The notes under the pieces were generated by a model. The model was not told the DNA's origin, did not search any database, and saw only the letters and a program-made list of their open reading frames with translations. Positions 35,101 through 45,439 of a stretch of DNA of 64,000 nt are shown here, in pieces. The DNA is taken from NCBI GenBank assembly GCA_049724395.1, contig JAUGWO010000226.1, positions 62,001-126,000 on the forward strand. Direction: 5' to 3'. A program made the position numbers and the translations under genes. Origin of the DNA: Spongospora subterranea f. sp. subterranea (taxonomy: Eukaryota; Endomyxa: Phytomyxea; Phytomyxea; Plasmodiophorida). Each line of letters starts with the position of its first letter. Within the stretch, counting starts at the first letter, position 1.

Positions 35101-35291
35101 TTCTCGTCGTCATCGTCGCGATGGTCGATCTGTAATCGGAATGGGTGCTCCAGGAATGTCGAGCCGATTCGACGACCTACCAGAGCGGTCTTTTGTTCGG
35201 CGATGCCGTCGCGAGGATGATCAACGTCAATGATATGATGATCCGGATTGGTATTTTGCGACGACGGGAACAGTTGTCCAGCCTCAGACAT
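32171..35291 (-). CDS. AHI1: Jouberin/AHI1-like WD40 protein
   Basis: Transition-zone/basal-body scaffold for ciliogenesis, mutated in Joubert syndrome. The C2-like and propeller blocks follow AHI1 order: IAWAFFKPLSISGSPNHGQI, SRLYRLSAGILGAFTIEF, HPIKVYEVETGLICETLTGH then IHDLSWDNTSSHIITASSDR and TAKIWRIAP, LHHHSFLYCARF, TAGFDTVIRIWD, and at the C-terminus IRCAFSPDGQYLISGSETGS, YAVSWHPMQHLVALASFGAD and HPIHVYES. These match AHI1 segments such as YELxSGRxxRELxGHxNIIYDLSW closely. The N-terminal 140 residues are acidic and then Pro-rich. The animal C-terminal SH3 domain is absent; the protein ends soon after the propeller. The gene is richer in G+C and CGATC-type words than its neighbours, which leaves many long antisense frames. 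Exon edges are approximate. Confidence 0.85.
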
Positions 35292-35337
35292 TCGGAAACG
35301 ACGCCGCGTGGCGAAGACCGATATTGACTGTTTGGAC

Positions 35338-35535
35338 TTACCTGGGTTGGGGCCATTTGGACGATTTTATCGACGGTAGAATGCCACGCGTTGCCCTTCT
35401 ACGATCGGCGAACGTCGATGGCGAAACGGGAACGGGACGCCGATCGATGATCGATGGCGGTGATGGATATGAATCGATGGACGGATGGGTTGTGCTGATT
35501 GAAGGACCTGGGGCGATGGGATGTTCGGGCTCCAT
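35338..35535 (-). CDS. Possible upstream exon of AHI1
   Basis: ATG at 35535 opens a Pro/Ser-rich frame (HPIAPGPSISTTHPSIDS) ending at CCCAG|GTAAGTCC, a perfect donor. The phase does not fit the AHI1 ATG at 35291, so this may be the true first exon joined to another acceptor, an upstream open frame or part of a 5' leader. Confidence 0.35.
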   Translation of the reverse strand: MEPEHPIAPGPSISTTHPSIDSYPSPPSIIDRRPVPVSPSTFADRRRATRGILPSIKSSKWPQPR

Positions 35536-36239
35536 GATTCAGGGGAGCGCGGCGATCAATGGCGATCGAGATATTCGACCAGGTGTAATGACCATGACAT
35601 GTGTGTACGTTGGGTGTGTGGGTCAGTATTGGCGATCTCTCGCCAACCGGATGGCGTCACGATCACAGTCACACAGACCTCATTAAGACCAGGTTTTCGG
35701 GGCGCCGTTTCGCATTGGTGGCGCCACAGACTGGGTTAGACCCCAACGTTGTCTCAACTGATCCCGTTTGGTCAATTGAAATCATCTGGTCTGATCTCGA
35801 CTTGCCAAACACAATGGCGCGTTTCCGGTTGGTATCTTTTTGCCACCGTTTGGAACCAAGTTTACTCTAGACAATAACTGTCGAAAGCATCATGACAAGG
35901 AATCTGTATTTTTCGGTGCGAAAAATGTCACGACCGTTTGAATCCGTTCATTCACATTCTGTTTCCTGATTACCGAATATGACATTAATTATTTATCTAC
36001 TGTCGAAGCTTTGACCATTCGTCTCTATCCACAGACCATGAGGCAACTTCAACAAAAAAACCTAGTATTGGTAAACGCGAATTCGGAGGATGAGGAAGTT
36101 GCTGGGCCTAGACCATTTATAGCTATGATTGTTGGGATAGGTGCAATCGTACAAGCTTGGTATTACGTGACTTGGGATGTAGGCCATATTGATTACTTGA
36201 AAAAGAGTTGCACCATCATCTCATTATCGCACAGCTGTG
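35536..36239. other. Intergenic region between AHI1 and the K+ channel
   Basis: Several plus-strand open frames run antisense to the AHI1 5' region or into 36011-36274, without recognisable domains. Nothing else seen. Confidence 0.4.
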
Positions 36240-37936
36240 TTAGAACAAAAGATCTAGGTTATCTATATTATTGATTAGGCGATACTGAGAAGCTGATCGT
36301 TCCGAAATAGACGGCAAAAGCATTGGTGATGGGGATGGCGAGTCTGGGGGAAGTGGAGTAATCTTCAATGTTGAAGATGGCTCGAGATCCGCGGTTGATG
36401 ACATGATCCGGGATATTCCCAGACCTACAATAGCTACAGCATATAACGTCGAGATAACCATATGAATAGAAACTAATAGCTTAGCGGAAATGGTGACTGC
36501 CCAAACATCCCCATATCCCGTTGTACTCTGTACAGTTATGCTAAACAGCAGGAATAACCATATTCGTGAGGCGAATTTTGTAGATTGAGGAATTCGGAAC
36601 GCCCCTGGTCCTTGAACTAAGCTGAGCAAAAGATAGAGATTCGCAAACATAATTGTCGTCGAAATTATTGACTGGATTAGGAATCCTATATCCAACAGCC
36701 TGATATTGATTTTTTGCACGAGCCTTACAGACATGCTGATAACAATCAGCACCTAGATGAAAAGCACAGGAATTGGAAACCAGTTTGATCACATGATGAG
36801 CGATTCCAGAAGTCACCTGGATGACGTCGATGCAAACAATGACGATGGCAACAGCTATGGAAGACGACGACATGACAATCTCGGGTTTGTCCCCTGAAAT
36901 TACATAGATGATGGAGATTGAAGCGACAGACGAAAGCGTGATAATCAACACCATCCATCTGATTAGCACTTTACGGCACCGTTCTACGCCTATTTACCAC
37001 GTCGATGCGTGCTTGTTCAACACATGGAGCATGACCGACCAGAAATGTTGGACCTAATACATTTAAATCCTCTTTGAAAAAAGTTTGCGCTTTTCGGTAA
37101 ACGATGCTCCTGGTCTTGGAAATGGGAGCAAACAATAGCAAATATTCCTATATTATACAGGGTAGCGAGGATCATTTGAAGCGCCGCAACCAGCTGCCCT
37201 GGCCATTCAATGGCATGTATATCACCAAAGCCTGGTCTATCCAATATCAATGGCTGAAGGGAGAGCGAAAGCGAGAGAAGACCTGTGCTCGACATCGTTG
37301 CAATGGAGTAATAAAGGAAACATATTTCCAAGTGGAAAACCGAGATAACGCCATCTCCGTTGTCAACAACTTGAATCACGTATCGAGACCATCCAAGACA
37401 CATTAAAACTAGATGGAACCCAGCGAACCCGATCGTTATTGATAAATATGTTTGACCAATTCTTTTTACAGACGGGGCTTCATGCAAGAGCATATGAAAT
37501 GTATGGTGCAGAGCACCACAAACAACGAGCAGTTGCATGATCTGACCGCGATCGACTTCAGATGAACTGGCAACGGTGAAGATATGCAGCGGCGCACCTG
37601 AAGTAATAGAATAACAATAGTGGGGGCAGCAGCAACATGATATCCACTATATGTTGGCGCATCGGAGAGCATAATGATGCATGCAGACAAGGACTGAATG
37701 ACTAGGGTGTTCTCGAGGCAGCGCACGTACAGAAATTGATAAACAGGAGGGACAATACCTAAAAAAACATACACACGGTTGGTGAGTTCTTTCACAGGTA
37801 GGGAGATAATCACATTACCATGGTCCGGGAGAATGGGGTCGTGAACATGATGAGGTCTAGTACTCAAAACGACGTAGGTAGAGGTTCGACGACTCCCTGG
37901 TGCAGAATTGCGATCATCCAGCAGACCTGTCTCCAT
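36240..37936 (-). CDS. Two-pore potassium channel with two 3TM-P-TM repeats
   Basis: Membrane K+ channel. ATG at 37936 (METGLLDDRNSAPGSRRTST). After a phase-1 intron come TM1 (CLENTLVIQSLSACIIML), TM2 (AAAPTIVILLLQ then IMQLLVVCGALHH), TM3 (SITIGFAGFHLVLMCLGW), a first pore with filter SIATMSSTGFGDIHA (an intron splits the Gly codon) and TM4 (MILATLYNIGIFAIVCSHF). The second half has TM5 (WMVLIITLSSVASISIIYVI), TM6 (SIAVAIVIVCIDVIQVLIVI), TM7 (SIISTTIMFANLYLLLSLV), a second filter SITVQSTTGYGDVWAV and TM8 (MVISTLYAVAIVGLGI), then a Ser/Pro-rich tail. Both filters have the TxGxGD K+ signature. The intron before TM7 is exact (VIQ|VLIVIS); the linker between halves is less certain. No Arg-rich voltage-sensor helix is seen. 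Neither K2P (2TM-P twice) nor TOK (6TM-P, 2TM-P) fits. Two tandem genes is the alternative. Confidence 0.7.
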
Positions 37937-38023
37937 CGCTTCACCGACAAAATAGCGATCGGGGTATGCGGTCTGGCGAAATAGCGATCATGTACCCCAT
38001 TTGATCATAAGGTGAGGGTTTGT

Positions 38024-38848
38024 ATGGCTCAGGCGTCCCCTGCCCCTGGCTCCCCCTTGTGGCACAGGCTCCCAGATGGCGACCTCAATGTGCCTATCAC
38101 CCATCAACGATATTCATGGGATTGTGGTGCGGCGTGTTGCTATATGATTGTGAGGTCTGTGTTATATCGTTGGGGGAAAGGGGTATTCCCACTCCATTCC
38201 CGTCATGCCCACTGTTACCGTGCTGACTTGTCGCTTTCCGTTTCATGACTGATCCACAGGGCCCTGGGGTTACCGTACTCCTATTCGGATATCGTCATGC
38301 AATGCCACACTGACACGATATGGACTCAAGATCTCCTTCTAGTACTGTATCGCTGTGGGGTTAGGGCGGCCTTCTACACTACATCAATACTCCCTAACGC
38401 ACACCATCATTATATTCATTATTATCGATCACAATTCGCTCAAGATGCTATCAGGGTACAACAGGTTGTCGAGGAAGCCAGGGCATTACGACTACCTATG
38501 TACGAATGGCAACTAACGCTTGGCCAGATACGAGATATGATTTTAGTTGAGAGATGCATCGTTACTGTGTTGGTGGATCAAAATCGGCTTCCTTGTAACA
38601 AACGCGTACCGCCTCTCAAAACAGCACCGTTTATTGGCCATTATATATTGGTTATAGCCTGGGAAAATGATGGGCCATCTAGTTTAATATCCTATATTGA
38701 TCCGGCCTCGGAAAACAATGATATCGATAAAATAACATGGGATGACTTAGAGCTGGCGAGATCATCTTGTGGCACAGATTACGACGTATTGGTGGTCAAT
38801 ACCAAGCAAAAGGTGCAAGTGAACTCGTATTATAATATAAATATTTGA
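38024..38848 (+). CDS. GUCD1: GUCD1 family protein (guanylyl cyclase domain-containing 1)
   Basis: Small conserved protein of unclear role; despite the name the fold is peptidase C39-like. Exons 38024-38154 and 38260-38848 join in phase (MIVR across the junction) to give 239 aa, the usual length. Family blocks: VPITHQRYSWDCGAACCYM (the WDCG Cys is the putative nucleophile), DTIWTQDLLLVLYRCGVRAA, FYTTSILPNAHHHYIHYY, RVQQVVEEA, RCIVTVLVDQNRL, GHYILVIAWEND (conserved His), YIDPASENNDIDKITWDDLE and SCGTDYDVLVV. The ATG at 38024 is preferred over an in-frame GTG 12 bp upstream. The plant orthologue has been linked to guanylyl cyclase activity; this is family knowledge only. Confidence 0.9.
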
Positions 38849-39194
38849 TATGTAATGCGTCATTACAGTCACCCTTAATTTGTCGCATGACCAGCATAGT
38901 CGTGAACTCAAAAACATGGAGTCGCAATTGCAATCAATAGCCCGTTGACCACAAATTACGGCCGAGATTGCCACGTCAACACAAATACAGTACACAATAA
39001 TTTTGTGCTGTACCGGCATGTGTAAATAGAGTACTGGACACACTAATTATACCGTGCATACTGCATATTCTCGCTGAGTGAGGAGTATAAATACAGTATG
39101 ACCCGTTACCAGCTGTGAGGCCTCGACAGGCGACACCACTGTATCAGGTCAGATATGATAGTGAATTAGTGATCGATCATCAAAGGCGCCGTTA
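38849..39194. promoter_or_regulatory. COG3 upstream region with TATA-like box
   Basis: TATAAATA lies at 39086-39093, about 100 bp before the COG3 ATG. CAGTACACA, GCTGTACCGG and GTACTGGACACAC at 38990-39048 resemble the TGTACA motifs upstream of other genes here. No coding frame is supported. Confidence 0.4.
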
Positions 39195-41384
39195 ATGAAG
39201 CCCAGGGACGCCTTGGCCATATGGGACAGCAATATTTCCACCCAACAAACCCTTACTACAGCTCAATCGCTCGCCGCCGCTCTGTCCAAGGGCAACACAT
39301 CTCATCGTCAGCCTGAGCATGATCAAGTTGATGATGCAGACCCGGACAACTTCGCTCTTGTTGTATCTTATCATCAATTACTGATCGCCGAATCGGCATC
39401 ATCTTCAATCTCGACATATAAGGCAGCGTATTCTCATTCTGTTCATCTATCCATCACCAGGGCGACCATAGCCAGTATGCTTGATGTGATCCAAAGCACG
39501 ATTGTTCGCTTCAATTCCCTCACTCAGCTATATTATTCAATCGCCGAATCTACACAGCAGATACGCAATGCCTGCGAGCAATTGAGTAAAGAAAAGGAGT
39601 CCATGAACTGCCAGGCAGAACATTTGAAGTATGTCATATCTCATTTCGATGATGCGTTTCGGTTAGGTAGACTCATATTGGCCTTCATTATACTAATATT
39701 ATCCTGAGTAAATATTAGCCCACAGGTTATCTGTATCTGCCAACTTAACTCATCAAGAATGGCATTTCATTCTGTTCCGGATCAACGAATGCATTTCTTT
39801 CATGGACAAACATCAGGATTCCGCCGAAGCCAGACAATTTCTTGTGCGATTCCATCAGCTCCGCACTCGCGCGCTCACCGACTTATGCACCCAAATCTAT
39901 CAATTATTCTCCTCAGTTGGGTCCATTAATGTTCCTTCCGACCCTGCCGATAGAGTGGCGTCCTCGCTCATTGAATATCGCTCCATCGTCCCCATGGCGC
40001 AACCCCTCATATTTCTTCTAGAGCAACGCTGTCATGTAATTCATGCCTATGGTGAAGCCCTCCAAGAATGCGTCCAGATATACTTCAACTCGCGTCATAA
40101 GCTCCTTTACAGTGCCGCAGCCACACATTTGGCAACTCTTGCCAGCAGTAAACCGTTGGGAGAATTCGCAAGGGATGGATGCATGTTTTTGATTCGAGTT
40201 TGCGTTATTGAGTCACGATTGTTTCGCGATTTCTTTCACGATTCTTCCGTTTTTGAAATCCTTACTCAACTCGTCTCAAACATATGCTCAATGTAAGTAG
40301 TCCAGATATATGATGAACCTGTGAGTTCGAGCTCAGATTTTGCAGTTTTTATATCCAAATTCGCCCAAGGATCATTTACGAGGAGGACATAGCGGCTCTG
40401 TCAGATGTCGTTAGCATTATTCGTACTGAGATAATTGACGATGAACTCCTCCCTCGGGGTGAGGAGACGGCGTGTATTATTCCTGTCCTTCAGCGAACAG
40501 TTGAAGACGTTCAGGAACGTCTGATTTATCGTGCACAAGTTCTTATCCGTGTAGACATTTACAATTTCGAGCCTCAACTAGAGGATGTGGATTACCCAAA
40601 AAAACTGGTCACACTTAATCAGAACTCTGCGACATCCCATCCATATAGTACATGGTATCCCACTTTAGAATCAAGTTTGACGCTTCTTTCTAATATGTAT
40701 CGTTCCGTCCAACCGCATGTTTTCGAGATGGTAGCTCAGGATGCTGTGGCTGCATGTATTCACTCGTTGCACAATGCTTCAAAGTCGATAAGCACAAAAA
40801 TTGATTCTTATCTCTTTTTGATCAAACACCTGGCGATCTTACGCGATCAGATATCACCGTTTGATGTGGATTTCGCAAGAACAGAACGATCTCTTGACCT
40901 ATCGCACATATCCAATTCCTTTCGGATGCTAATTTCACTCCATCTTCCCGCATTAGAGTTATCCCAAGTCCAGATCGATCCACAGCGCGATTTGGAGGAT
41001 TACTTGAAAAATGCATGCGAAGCGTTCATCATCTACACTGCAAATGTTCTTACCAACTCTGAGCAGCAACAGAAGGTGCAAACAGTCTTGTCTCGTTCTA
41101 ATGCTGAATGCAGGTCGTAGGCTACTAGTAATGATGAACTAGTTCGCTCTCTCAGCGAAGCGATCATGGACGTTCACCCTGATTCGTTTAGATCGAAATG
41201 TGAAGATATTCGCCGACAGGTGTCGCTGTATATAGGCGATACTAGGACTGACTACGTTCTGATCAAAGCGATCAAAGATAATCTTCAACAAATATTCTCC
41301 GAAGTACGAGCTGCCAGTTTTGGGAATTCAGAATTGGACAAGCGACTGCAATCGCTTGAAGCCGTTGTTATCGACATCCATTAA
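39195..41384 (+). CDS. COG3: Conserved oligomeric Golgi complex subunit 3
   Basis: Lobe A subunit of the COG tether that captures retrograde vesicles within the Golgi. Exons 39195-39661, 39726-40292, 40346-41075 and 41121-41384, all in phase; the third intron is only 45 nt. Family blocks: FNSLTQLYYSIAESTQQI, ACEQLSKEKESMNCQAEHL, YVISHFDDAFRL, ECISFMDKHQDSAEARQF, IRPRIIYEEDIAALSDVV, VEDVQERLIYRAQVLIRVDI, YPKKLVTLNQN, WYPTLESSLTLLSNMYRSVQ, SYLFLIKHLAILRDQISPFD and a C-terminal VLIKAIKDNLQQIFSEV. Length about 680 aa, somewhat shorter than the animal protein (about 830), mainly at the N-terminus and in loops. Followed directly by the mobile-element cluster. Confidence 0.93.
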
Positions 41385-41654
41385 AAGGGAGTGTGTTATC
41401 CCATCAACGTTTCTAAATATATATACAGTATATGACGAATTAACTCAAAAGAATTATACCAGCTTGCCCAATAGTGATTTCAAAATCAATTCTTTCAAAA
41501 TGTTTTGTATCAGCTGCGAACTTCGGAACGAAACGGTGAGCGAGCTTTCGGAGAATTCCAGGTACATCGGCAATACAGCTGCTTGCTTGATTTTTCAAGC
41601 CCATTAAAGCAGAATTTGCTCAAGATCAGATGGAGAACATCGATGCACGAATCG

Positions 41655-42087
41655 CTAAAAGGTCAAGATGAATTTGAGAACCCAGCACATCGACAACCGG
41701 GTTCGAGACATGTTCAAAGCGTACGGTCACGACATTCAAGAGCACGGGCCGCAGGATGTGTATGCCCGTAAAGATATGAACAAAGAAAAATGCAAAAAAC
41801 TGGTGCTGGGAATACGACCAGAAGCGCTACGAGCAGCAGTAGAACAAGCAATACGATTTAAGTCCAAATGGCAAGACGCCAAGAAGGATGAACAGCCTGT
41901 GTAAATTGATCAAGAATTAGTACAAGAAGCAGAACGAGTTTTTTGCATTTTTCTTTCTTCATATTTTTACGGGCAAATACACATCCTGCAGCCCGTGCTC
42001 TTGGATGATGTGATCGTACGCTTTGAACATGTCTCGAACCCGGTTGTCGATGTGCTGGGTTCTTAAACTCATCTTGACCTCTAGCGT
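41655..42087. repeat. Inverted repeat, arms about 150 bp, carrying a gene fragment
   Basis: 41655-41808 and 41938-42087 are inverted copies separated by about 130 bp. Each arm can encode the same segment (LRTQHIDNRVRDMFKAY, then QEHG and QDVY), with scattered differences. The plus arm continues as an open frame to 41904 (KKLVLGIRPEALRAAVEQA). I do not recognise the protein. It is probably a piece of a repeated or mobile gene. Confidence 0.75.
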
Positions 42088-42276
42088 ATGAGTTACACGG
42101 CCGCTGAGAAGCTCAAAAGATCAAAAATTATCAATGACCTCGAGACTGGAGTTTCAAGTAACGGTGTTTGTGCTGATTTGAATGTGCAGCAGTGTCTCGT
42201 TGAAGGTGCAACCTTGAGTCTATCGGGGCAAAGGCCAGAAGCGTTTGTACAAGAGCTTTCTCTGTTTTGGGGATGA
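42088..42276 (+). pseudogene. Fragment resembling a transposase HTH domain
   Basis: An ATG frame begins MSYTAAEKLKRSKIINDLET, then GVSSNGVCADLNV, in the style of psq/Tigger-type DNA-binding segments (YT-x-x-x-KL-x-I-I, then small-residue helix). It is short and cut off after about 62 codons. Assignment is by resemblance only. Confidence 0.3.
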
Positions 42277-42354
42277 GATTTTACTCTAAATTTTTAAAAA
42301 ACGAGAGTGAATATCGGTAAACAGATTTGACTCTTGATATGTGACCGCTAAAAC

Positions 42355-42510
42355 CTATTCAGCGTTATCAATGCAATTAATGGACTCGCTGGTGAAGTCC
42401 ATTGTCTCTTTGCTGACAATACAGTACTGTGGCGTGACAGTGATCGGGATTTCGAAGAGAAATTTGACGTTGCCAGATATTCTATCATTCGAAGATTTTG
42501 AGAAAACATA
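42355..42510 (+). pseudogene. Reverse transcriptase scrap (LINE-like)
   Basis: Reading VINAINGLAGEVHCLFADN then TVLWRDSDRDFEEKFDVA matches the non-LTR reverse transcriptase catalytic block (F-A-D-D followed by a Trp and a Leu/Val-rich helix), with the second Asp changed to Asn. A stop follows within 20 codons. Too short to name the clade. Confidence 0.45.
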
Positions 42511-44050
42511 AAGCCCAATATTGGATACGGAAGTCGCTTTTATTCGGCAATGAGGTAGATCGACTAGTATGGGTCTCCGATGCTTACATTGGTAAGGAGC
42601 CCAACGTGAACTGATTGTTGCACTGATATTGATACAATCATGGGGGTGGTTACGTGTACATTTGGAAAAATTCCAGCTCGGCTTCTATCACCAGTGTTGC
42701 GATGACAAAGTTTGCAGAAGCCACAGGTTGATAACTGAAGGTAATTTGTGTGAAATTTGCTCTGAACCCAGTTGCACGATAGAATGAACTGTCGGAAGTA
42801 AAAAACACTGAGATTTCATGACGGTGTGCGTGTAGGTGTTGAGCTCAGCTCCTGAGATATCACCGCAAACAATGTACTCCCTGACTCCCTCCGTCCGGAT
42901 CAACCTGTCCATGATGAAGTCCACAGCGGGATTACACTTTTTAAAAGTACATAAATAAACTTATTTGAGTTATTGATCTTGAAATTTTCAGCTCGAACAC
43001 AGCTTTTATCGCTGAGATCTGGTCTGTGAAAAGAGCCGAAATTTTTTGCCGAACATTGCTGCTCCGGTGTGGCGCCACCATCATGGACCCTCAACAGGGA
43101 TCGTCTGGAACGGGTTCCGGGACACCTAAACTCAATACCATTGTTGTGGAACCGAAAAAACCGTCAGGTATTGTCGCTAAGGGGTCTAATGGTGCCTTAG
43201 CTCATTATTCTTAGAGGATTGGCCAATTGAGCAATGAAGACCGGCGCCGGGTGTATGAGCTGCTCCTAGCTAAGTCGACAGACGGAAAACTCCCGAAAGG
43301 AGCCTTTAAAGAATTGACGGTCCAATTTGAGGTGAATCAGAGGACCCTTCGACGTATCTGGTCTAGAGGCAAAATTTCTATAGCCAATTGGGGCCGTTGT
43401 GCTGATGTGGAAACCAAATGGAAAGGAAGCTCCAAGGTTGAGTTGGATATTGATGCGAAAAACACCGACATTCCATTGAGTGCGAGAACAACAATCAGAG
43501 ACACTAAAGCTTTGGGAATATTCAAGTCCACATTGCATGACCGCTTGAAATCCGGTCGAATTCGTCGCCACAGTAGCACTATCAAACCATTACTCATTGA
43601 GCAGAACAGAAAAAAAAACGGCGTGTGGAGTTCTCGTTGTCGTTTGTGGTCATAGGACCACCTGTTCCGCTTTTCCACGACATCATGGATGTTGTTCACG
43701 TGGACGTGAAATAGTTTTTCATGACCAAGACAAAAAACAGACGTATTATCTCTCATCAACAAAGCCATTACCGCTTCGGTCTTGTAAAAGCAAAATGTTC
43801 TATGAAAAGCAAATGTTCTTAGCAGCAGTTGCATGCCCGAGGTGGGACACTTCTCGCAACCAGATGTTTAGCGGCAAGATCGGTATATGACCTTTTTCTT
43901 ACTGTAGAGCCAGCGAAGCGTGAAAGTAAAAACCGCCAGAAAGGAGCTTTAGTTACGAAGCGTCTTACAGTAACAAGAGAAGAATACCTGAATTGTCTCA
44001 TCAACAATGTAATTCCAGCGATCAAGGACAAATTGCCAAGACAGTATAGG

Positions 44051-44362
44051 AGCCGACCAATATTTGTTGAGCAAGACAATGCAAGACCGCATATCTCACC
44101 AACCAATCCTTCATTTGTTACGGCAGCTAGCCGACCAATATTTGTTGAGCAAGACAATGCAAGACCGCATATCTCACCAACCAATCCTTCATTTGTTACG
44201 GCAGCTAGCCGACCAATATATGTTGAGCACGACAACGCAAGACCGCATATCTCACCAACCAATCCTTCATTTGTTACGGCAGCTAGCCGACCAATATATG
44301 TTGAGCAAGACAATGCAAGACCGCATATCTCACCAACCAATCCTTCATTTGTTACGGCAGCT
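44051..44362 (+). repeat. Four in-frame 78-bp repeats of the transposase catalytic segment
   Basis: Units at 44051, 44129, 44207 and 44285, each 78 bp (26 codons), containing QDNARPHISP, the segment with the second catalytic Asp; the third unit reads HDNARPHISP. Differences between copies are few, so the expansion is young. It lies inside the mariner element. Confidence 0.95.
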
Positions 44363-44967
44363 ACCGCTGATGGATTTGAGATAACATGACGCTGCCAACC
44401 CCCAAGCAGTCCAGACTTAAATGTACTTGACCTGGGCCTGTTTAATTCAATTCAGGCACTGAAAGAGAAATCTAACAGCAAAGCCGTCGATGAGAAGCGG
44501 TCATGCAATGTGGACTTGGGTATTCCCAAAGCTTTAGCAGTGTCTCTGATTGTTGTTCTCGCACTCAATGGAATGTCGGTAATATTCGCATCAATATCCA
44601 ACTCAACCTTGGAGCTTCCTTTCCATTTGTTTTCCACATCAGCACAGCGGCTCCCATTGGCTATAGAAATTTTGCCTCTAGACCAGATACGTCGAAGGGT
44701 CCCCTGATTCACCTTAAATTGGACCTCAATTTTTGAAAAGGCTCCTTTCGGGAGTTTTCCGTCTGTCGACTTAGCTAGGAGCAGCTCATACACCCGGCGC
44801 CGGTCTTCATTGCTCAATATATTGAGTTTAGGTGTCCCGGAACCCGTCCAGACGATTCCTGTTGAAGATACATGATGGTGGCGCCACACCGGAGCAGCAA
44901 TGCTCGGCAAAAAGTTTCGGATCTTTTTACATTTCAGCGATAAAACCTGTGTTCGAGCTGAAAATTT

Positions 44968-45140
44968 CAAGATCAATAGTGACTCCAGTAAATAAGTTAC
45001 TTAAGATCAATAGTGACTCCAGTAAATAAGTTACTTAAGATCAATAGTGACTCCAGTAAATAAGTTACTTAAGATCAATAGTGACTCCAGTAAATAAGTT
45101 ACTTAAGATCAATAGTGACTCCAGTAAATAAGTTACTTTC
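44968..45140. repeat. Tandem repeat, 34-bp unit, five copies
   Basis: Unit contains AAGATCAATAGTGACTCCAG then TAAATAAGTTACTT, nearly perfect over five copies, within the right subterminal part of the mariner element. The left arm has no such array. Confidence 0.95.
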
Positions 45141-45439
45141 GATTTCAAGTGCGAAAATAAATGCCGTTATCCCGCTGCGGACTTTATCATGAGACAGGTT
45201 GATCCGGACGGAGGGAGTACCAATACGTGGCTAATAGGGAGTACCAATACCGGGCTAATCCCAGTCAATGCATGCTCTTTATTGGGAAAATTCAGTGGTA
45301 TTGCATCTTCTTATATGTTCTTATATAATTTAAGAAAATTGTCACCACAGACGATCTTCTTTTCTTTTGTGAATAAATTCACCCCTAGTAGAGTGGGTGA
45401 TGACCGGGTGACCAACCCACAATGTGACCAAGGAATAAT

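Larger units (their letters stand above)
42885..45217 (+). mobile_element. Tc1/mariner element with head-to-head (fold-back) ends, inactive
   Basis: Terminal inverted repeats read CTCCCTCCGTCCGGATCAAC at 42885 and the complement ending CCGGACGGAGGGAG at 45217, followed by TA. CTCCCTCCGT ends are typical of plant-type mariner and Stowaway elements. The left half encodes a transposase N-terminus: LSNEDRRRVYELLLAKSTDG, HTH (VNQRTLRRIWSRGKISIA), IPLSARTTIRDT and STLHDRLKSGRIRRHSSTI. Remnants of the catalytic core follow: MFLAAVA, QDNARPHISPTNPSFVTAA (four copies) and SPDLNVLDLGLFNSIQAL. From about 44497 to the right end the sequence is an inverted copy of the left 5' part (42885-43552). Stops and frame shifts, including a TAG inside the DE-type catalytic motif, make it non-functional. 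An 8-bp CTCCCTGA duplication precedes the left end. Confidence 0.85.
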
